From assembly GCA_964035575.1 (NCBI GenBank), contig OZ037859.1, positions 682,001 through 746,000 on the forward strand: a DNA stretch of 64,000 nt, read 5' to 3'. This DNA is from Rhynchopus sp. YZ270_cl-10 (Eukaryota; Euglenozoa; Diplonemea; Diplonemida; Diplonemidae). The notes under the pieces were generated by a model, which searched no databases, was not told the origin of the DNA, and was given only the letters and a program-made list of their open reading frames with translations. The position numbers were made by a program, and so were the translations under genes. Of this stretch, positions 58,127 through 64,000 are shown in pieces (within the stretch, counting starts at the first letter, position 1; each line of letters opens with the position of its first letter).

Positions 58127-61100
58127 CTACCCTTCTTTCAGATATTTGCGGATCTGTTGTGATGGTTTTGTTTTCATATATTTTCTTTCTTTCAGCTCTA
58201 ATCAGCTCTAATCTGAAGGCTTTCTTTAGCGCCGACACCCCCCTTCATAGATACAAAACCCACAAAGAAAAGTACAATAAATAGAACCTAAGCCTCTGAG
58301 TACTCACCATGCAATAAAAAAAGAGAAAAAAAAATTCAAACCTTACTAAACAAAGCACATACCATGATCTGTGACGTCTGGGGCAGGTTCTGTTCTGCCA
58401 AACAGAGTAGCAGGAGCTCCTGCACATTGGGCGACCCTATGTACGTTTCTGCCACGGAGTCGTCCTCCGCAAGGAGCAGGATGAAGCCGAGCGCCTCGCT
58501 GCCTGAGGGGGTTGTGGGGTGGCGGGCTTCACGCTCTGCAAGCTTGAGTAGATCGCTGTTCTGCTCCTGCACAAAGAACTGCCGTACAGGCACACCCCCT
58601 ACAGGCAACCCCACCCGCAAAATCAACTGCGACGCAAGCTGCGGTACACACGCAGTGTACTCCATCAGCATATTGATATGCTCCTCACCCTCACCCTCAA
58701 AGGGATGCCGCAAAATCACCTTTGCAAGCGTATCCAAAAAGCGCTCTTCCACAAGCGTAGCATAGTTCCCTGCAGGCACTGTCTTGGAATGAGACAATGT
58801 GTTCGAAAGAATGTACATCGAGCAAATCATGACGTCCAGCTCAATGCCGATTTTGCACGATAGAGAGGACACGACGCCCCAGCAGTTTTGCTCCATGCAG
58901 GCCTTTCTGCAGGGTTCTGACGCATATGATAGACCGTTGATGATCGGAAGGTAGTTGACAATTGAGTTGTAGATATCCACCTCATCCTGCAATGACGCAA
59001 AGAACGCCACCACCTCCCCATCAGAAACCTCTGGAAGCGCAAAGTCGATGTCCACATGGTTTGGCAGCTTTCCTATCAAAACACGCAAAATGAGTAGAAC
59101 GTAATGTGTCGCATCTGCATGCATATTGAGAAGCAACTGGAACGCCCTGTTCCCCAGCCATTTCACCTCTGTGGTGTCAGGCGGGTTGGTCGGAGTTGAC
59201 TCTGTGCAGCTATGTGTGTTGTCATCGCTTCGATCCACAATAATGAGCTTCGTCAGCGACTCAATCAAAAAGAAGTCCACAATAGACGAACGCTCCTCGG
59301 GCGTCGCCCCCGACACCACATTGTTCAGCAGCGTGATAGCCGCGTCTTGGATCGGGTAGCACGCAAGACTCAAGCACTGTGCAAGCAGCTTCGTCCACTC
59401 AATGTTCTCCCCATTCACCTGCACCCGAGCGGACACCACAACACTCACTGCTGCAGGGTAGATCTGCAGCAAATTTGCCAAACAAATAAACGCGTATGCG
59501 AGACTCTGGAACGCAAAGAACGACGACGGGTCTGTCTTCTCCGGAGGTGTCAGAAGGTGCAAATGCTCTGACGTCCAATTCAGCTCCAACCCGTTTGAAG
59601 GAAGCGACGCGCCCTGTACAAGACGGATGTACGAAACGGCTGTCAGCGACTGCAGTCTTTGCACAATATACGGCGTAGCGAAGTAGCGCTGGCTCGCTGA
59701 GTTGTTGAAACAGAGGTGGCTTATCAAGAGCAGCGCAGAGTTGACAACGACATTGGACGGATGCGATGTCAGGTAGTGCAGGAGGAGCCGCACCTTCGCC
59801 TCGCACAGTGCAGACTGGATCTCTCTGTTCGCCTCCGAAGTGTTCACGAGAAGGAGAAGCAGGGACGCGACCAGCTCGGGGTCAACCAGCCAACAGTTCT
59901 GACACATATACATCGACTTCCCTACTGTAGACCCTTCGGTCTCCTCTAGGTCCTCTTCGCCAGCAGACTGCAGCACCGAGAGCGCCTGCCCAACGTAGGA
60001 TATGTCCTGCAGGGCGTCACCTGGTGTGGAGTGCACCTTCTTCCAGGCCTCGTGTTCTGCACGTATGCTGTGGCTTTTGTCCTTCTTTTCAATGTTCTTC
60101 TGCTTCTCAGAGAACATCACGAGACAGTTCAAAAAGCTCAGCGCGCTGTCGGTGCCGCCGTTCTTGTGGAAGCGCCACTGCGCCTCAGGACAACGCCGCA
60201 CGACATTGGTGAGTGCCCTCGAGGCTGCCTCCACTATGGAGAGAAGCACCTTCACAAGAGACGAACTCAGCTTCTTCAAGGGTGGGTGTGAATGTGCGGA
60301 CTTCACTGCCTCCAGCCCAGGGCCTGTGGAAGTAACGTTCGTTGTGCCATCGCTTGGTGTGCCATCCAACGTAATACGCCCAGGAGCTGTTCGTGCACGG
60401 ATGAGAGACCGAATCGAATCCTTCGAGTCACCACCCTGCTCATGAAGCGCAGCATAGAAGCAGTTGATGTGCGTGAACGACGACGACAGTACCTGCAGCA
60501 GACCGTCCTCTGCACGTTCCAGCAGCGTGCTGCGAACCTCAGAACACTTAACAACAATCTCCCCAATCAACGCAAGCGAGTACAACATGATGGACACCTG
60601 CTTCTCCCATGTGGCCACATTCAAGTTAATCCCCACATCAGGTGTCGTCACAGAAGACAGCGCCGGGGCAGGGGTGGGAGAAGCTGAGGACGTCGACCCT
60701 GATTTGTGCTGCTGTATAATTTTTGTGAACATTGATGGAAAGTCTTGAATGCACTTCAACAAGAAATCGATAATCGACGGATCGGCGACATGCTTTCCGT
60801 GGTTTTCAGATGCGCGCAATGCGTCCAAAATCTGCAGACCCACTAGCTGGATGTCAAGATTGTAGTCAGAGAGAATCTCCGACAGTGTCTCAATGCCGTC
60901 CATTTCGAGGAAGACCGACTGGTTCCATGGGTTGTTCAGAACGAGCTTTGCTGTGAGGCAGCAGGCTTGGTACATTATGCGCTCATCGATGTTGTTGAGG
61001 CATAGGAAGAGGAGGGGCCAGGCACCGTGGCAGTTTCGGAAGAAGTAGTTCTTTTTGTCTGTCAGTTCGTCGTTGGACACGAGGCTCTCTTCGATGACAC

Positions 61101-62127
61101 GCAACGAACGCACCACAGCGTCGACGTCGTAGTGATGTCTCTTGAGGTTCTCTAGGCCAGAGAGCAGCACATCGAGGAAGCCATCGAGGCCTTCGTCTAG
61201 GGTGAACTTAATCTCATCGATGATGATACGTTTGACACCGTCGTTGCTGTTCAGGTACAGGACCAATAGGTCTATCGCATAGCGCAGACCATGCGAGGCA
61301 TACTCGTATGTGTAGGTGCACGTCAGAAGTGTCGTCAGATAGCCTTGCTTCGGTTGCTTCCGAAAGTCGTCTTGGTTCAGTTTGTTCTCTCTAACAAGCA
61401 TCGCAACAGCAAGAATCAACTTTTCCTGCAGCTGTTGAACCTGCAAATTCCTTGTATTCCCCAACGAAAGCATTGTATTAAAAAGCTGGTTGCACAGCCC
61501 ATAGCCGCTCCCATAAAGCTCCTGTCGGTGCCTCACATTTCCTGTTGAATGTGCCAACACATCAAGAAGGCTGCACGTATATTGCATCAGATCTGCACGC
61601 TTTGTGACTGCTTCGGCAGTCAAATTTTTGAGTGTGGTTAGCACATTTGTGAGGGATTTGCGGACGATTTGGTGGAGGTGGAGTTCCCAGAAGAGTTCTT
61701 TGATGGAGTCATCGATTTTGAGGAGGGTTGAGATGAGTTTGGCGATGAGGAGTGCGCTTTCCATGTCTTCGTGGGAGAGCATTGCGACGATGAGCTTGAA
61801 ACGGTCGGAGTTCATGAGGAAGGACACATGCTTCTTCGAGCAGTCCATCGCCACGCTGTCAAGCAGCCGCAACGCAGCACGCACCTCACCACGCCTCTCG
61901 GCACGACTCGTCTCACTCTGCTCCTGCTGCACAATAGAATACAGCAACGGAATCAAAGACACATGGTACGCCCTCGACACACCATGGGTGATCTGCTTCC
62001 CACCGTCCAAATACCCTAGCAGCCTTATCAACCCTGCAGAACGGTCTGACTGTTTCGATGGGTATTCAATCGTTTGGATGCACCCCCGTATTTTGTTCTT
62101 TTCGCATTCCGACAGAGTCCATCGCAT
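58127..62127 (-). CDS. Large armadillo/HEAT-like helical-repeat protein, unidentified
   Basis: Two exons (62127-58363, 58153-58127) give 1263 residues starting MRWTLSECEKNKIRGCIQTI. Amphipathic helix pairs run almost throughout, for example LLIAKLISTLLKIDDSIKEL, MYQACCLTAKLVLNNPWNQS, LVGLQILDALRASENHGKHV and VVNSALLLISHLCFNNSASQ, as in ARM/HEAT solenoids. A low-complexity Ser/Thr/Pro linker (GSTSSASPTPAPALSSV) lies at about residues 475-490. There is no membrane helix or signal peptide. The final exon would add only IRKYLKEG. It probably acts as a cytoplasmic scaffold. I do not recognise the family. Confidence 0.85.
58154..58362 (-). other. Intron before an 8-codon last exon (209 bp)
   Basis: Donor CAGATCATG|GTATGT, acceptor CCATCACAACAG|ATCCGC, phase 0; an F1 copy lies inside. 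Reading through the donor would instead end after VCALFSKV, also 8 residues, so splicing here is probable but not proven. Confidence 0.65.
58284..58309 (-). repeat. F1 repeat (inside intron)
   Basis: On +: GAACCTAAGCCTCTGAGTAC then TCACC. A shorter version with the second arm reduced. Confidence 0.75.
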
Positions 62128-62175
62128 GGCCGTTGAGGAGTGAAGAGGGGGAGGGAGGAGGGATGAGATGATGTT

Positions 62176-62222
62176 CTGTAGGAGGAAGAAATTGAGAGGC
62201 GGTGGTGGGGTGGTGGGGGTTG
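62176..62222 (-). promoter_or_regulatory. Pyrimidine tract and ACAG before a start codon
   Basis: On the gene strand CTCTCAATTTCTTCCTCCTA then CAG|AACATC, about 49 bases before the ATG at 62127, with F3 immediately upstream as in intron 2 of the giant gene. Confidence 0.6.
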
Positions 62223-62237
62223 TTTATTTTTTTGTTT

Positions 62238-62292
62238 GATAAATTGTTGGAGTAGTGTAGTTACCTCGGTTGTGTTGCCACAGTTGTGCAAT
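62238..62292 (-). repeat. F3 repeat, copy 2
   Basis: 55 bp with one mismatch to 6050-6104, about 56 kb away, in the same orientation and the same position relative to an acceptor. Confidence 0.93.
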
Positions 62293-62363
62293 ATCCACTG
62301 TCAATTTTTACCCAAAACCACGTGTTTTTGATAAAATGGAAGGTGGTGGGGGATGGAAAAAAA

Positions 62364-62426
62364 GTTGACTTGAAATACAACAGCCCGTGAACAGTGTATC
62401 TTTGGTACAATGACCGGATGTACCGG
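62364..62426 (-). repeat. F5 repeat, copy 3
   Basis: On +: TTGACTTGAAATACAACAGC then CCGTGAACAGTGTATCTTTG and GTACAATGACCGGATGTACC. The hairpin end is slightly decayed relative to 41258-41330. Confidence 0.85.
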
Positions 62427-62963
62427 AGGGGGTGGACACCCAACCATGCAAATCCTACAATCCATTTCGTGGTTTACATCTGAAAAAGAAAAAGGTAGAA
62501 GGGGTGGGGGAATCTTTAAAAACGTTTACACGACTAACCCCTAGATCACAATGGGTAGGGGGATGGGGTATTTTTTTTTGGTGTTTGACAACTGAGGGTT
62601 CTCTATTTTGAAAGGACTTTTTTTTTTTTTGGGAAATTTTGTTGTTGTTGTATACACTCCTTGTGGAGAATATTGAATACCAAGGCAAGGAGTCGTTACA
62701 AAAAAAAAAAGGGGGGGGGGACGCTTGCAATCTAAAATAACAAAATAATATTAAGATGAATGAGGACTTCACCACATACACATCTATAACGCTTTTTCTA
62801 GTCATTTTTTTCCCCTCAACTTTTTGGGAAGATTTTTTTTTTTTGTGCAATTTTTGGAAAAGTGAATATTGTTTCCACGTTCCTGTTTGGTTTTGTGTAC
62901 GGGGGGAAACTCTATCGTTTTAACAAACTTTGGGTGAACGGAAAAAAAAGGGGGGAGGAAAAG

Positions 62964-62995
62964 TTATAAGATGAACCTAAAGCCTTAGTCACCTT
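62964..62995 (-). repeat. F1 repeat
   Basis: On +: TTATAAGATGAACCTAAAGC then CTTAGTCACCTTG. The hairpin loop is deleted but both flanks match 55430-55470. Confidence 0.8.
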
Positions 62996-63137
62996 GAAAA
63001 AAAAATGGTGTGATTTGCAAGGCACACACAAAATACTATCGAAAAAGGGGTCGTGGGATCTAGTTGGTCCAGCCCCCGGTCTACATTTCCCTTTTGTTCG
63101 CAACTGTCTAACAAGCAATATCCAGCGGGGAAACAAC

Positions 63138-64000
63138 TCACTTCCGTAAACGATGCTGTGATGGGGGTAAAATAATAAAGAGAATAGTTGGTAACACGAA
63201 TTGAGCCCCTCTTTTTTGTGTTTTTTTAGCCATCATCAAACAAAGAAGCTAATAAGTATGTGTTTCGCGCAGACACCTGAAAACTGAACAATAACATTAA
63301 ATCAACTCATCTGCTCTTACTAATCTACTACTGTTAATCTTTGTTCCCATTGACCACAGCTATCTCGGCTCTTTGACACCCACCCTTTATCACCTATTTT
63401 GACCACATACCCTGTCAAGCTGCTGTCTCATGAGGGCCTTCCCTGCCTCTGCCAGCTGCTCAGAAGACGCATTTCCCAATGTCATCAGCGAAATGGGTGG
63501 TTCCTGGAGGATGAAAGTAATTGTTTCATATACTAACTATTCTACTGAATAGATGGTATAATAGGGTGCACTAAAGTAATGAAAAAAATAGAAGAAGAAA
63601 AGAAAAAACGGGACAGTAACTTTTTCGGCAATTTGTTGAATTAGTTTTTCCTTTGTAAAAAAAAGGGGCTTGAATGCGATAATACCCGATTGGATAAAGA
63701 GTCGCATCACGCATGCCTCCACTTTGTTTTTCCATCCCCCCAAAAAAAACCCCCCAACACCAACCCTCTCCTCATAATCTGGGAATACTACGGACAGTTT
63801 CTCCTTCATTTCAAAAAATCATACCTGCTTCCTCCTTTTCATCTTTTGCTTCTTCTTTGTCTGCCCCTCCATCGCCACTTGCGCACGATGTTCGATCTGC
63901 ACTTCGCTCTGCACCTCTGTCTCTCTATACTGCTCCATGCCTGATATCGACGGGGCGATGAAGGAGGGCTGCATCTGGGGCTGAGCCACTTGGTGATACG
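63138..64000 (-). CDS. Unidentified protein, C-terminal part (three exons)
   Basis: Exons 64000-63825, 63503-63411 and 63155-63138 join in phase 0 to at least 94 residues; the N-terminus is outside the window. The first visible exon is Gln/Pro-rich, then charged, ending in a basic run (TKKKQKMKRRKQ) that could be a nuclear localisation signal. The second encodes EPPISLMTLGNASSEQLAEA and GKALMRQQLDR, a helical segment. The last adds only HRLRK. Splice signals match the other genes. No family is recognised. Confidence 0.6.
63156..63410 (-). other. Intron before a 5-codon last exon (255 bp)
   Basis: Donor GACAGG|GTATGT, acceptor CCCCATCACAG|CATCGT, phase 0. The 18-base last exon encodes HRLRK and a stop. 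Confidence 0.65.
63504..63824 (-). other. Intron of the unidentified gene (321 bp)
   Basis: Donor AAGCAG|GTATGA, acceptor TTTCATCCTCCAG|GAACCA, phase 0. The only acceptor here that does not end in ACAG. Confidence 0.65.

Larger units (their letters stand above)
62128..63137. other. Spacer upstream of the helical-repeat gene
   Basis: No gene is seen. In gene-strand order it holds F1 (62964-62995), F5 (62364-62426), F3 (62238-62292) and then an acceptor-like site at 62176. This is the same content as the coding introns and suggests a 5' UTR intron or an outron. Confidence 0.6.

Overview
The window is nuclear DNA from a unicellular eukaryote. The evidence is spliceosomal GT-AG introns, a coatomer alpha subunit, the PP2A scaffold subunit, a kinesin-8-like motor and a giant modular membrane protein. 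GC-rich coding blocks are separated by AT-rich DNA full of homopolymer runs. All eleven protein genes recognised lie on the minus strand. Most start codons are preceded within about 15-80 bases by a pyrimidine-rich stretch ending in AG. Together these suggest directional gene clusters processed by spliced-leader trans-splicing, as in Euglenozoa (diplonemids, euglenids, kinetoplastids). That placement is inference; no spliced-leader gene is seen here.

Layout in + coordinates, all genes read right to left. 1-143: start of an unidentified gene that leaves the window. 684-1460: small secreted protein. 1461-5886: about 4.4 kb without a gene, rich in palindromes and repeats. 5887-32772: a three-exon gene for a type I membrane protein of about 8,800 residues (LamG and C-type lectin domains, a very long EGF/laminin-EGF-like array, about 100-residue C-terminal repeats, one membrane helix, short tail). 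34832-39179: coatomer alpha (COPA). 42487-44240: MFS sugar/polyol transporter. 44956-46011: secreted glycosyltransferase-like protein. 46691-47626: PH-like plus coiled-coil protein. 48563-51448: kinesin-8-like motor. About 51984 or 55537 to 57582: PP2A scaffold A subunit. 58127-62127: 1263-residue helical-repeat protein. 63138-64000: 3' part of an unidentified gene.

The most unusual feature is the intron arrangement. Long first exons (up to 25.5 kb) carry no introns; introns sit at the 3' ends of genes and leave very small last exons (18, 27, 41, 54, 110 and 126 bases). All thirteen donors read G|GTATG, and nearly all acceptors end in ACAG. Introns and the AT-rich spacers share several short repeat families (called F1-F5 here), all in one orientation relative to transcription. 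One interpretation is introner-like spread; another is conserved RNA structures tied to splicing. A separate repeat of about 170 bp occurs in both orientations and looks like an ordinary mobile or dispersed element. The window also has an 8-bp satellite with nearby inverted copies, a family of GC-rich clusters, and a long palindrome inside the kinesin intron that repeats the splice-donor sequence.

The genes are a mix of housekeeping functions (vesicle coat, phosphatase scaffold, motor, transporter) and cell-surface or secreted proteins; no shared pathway links them.
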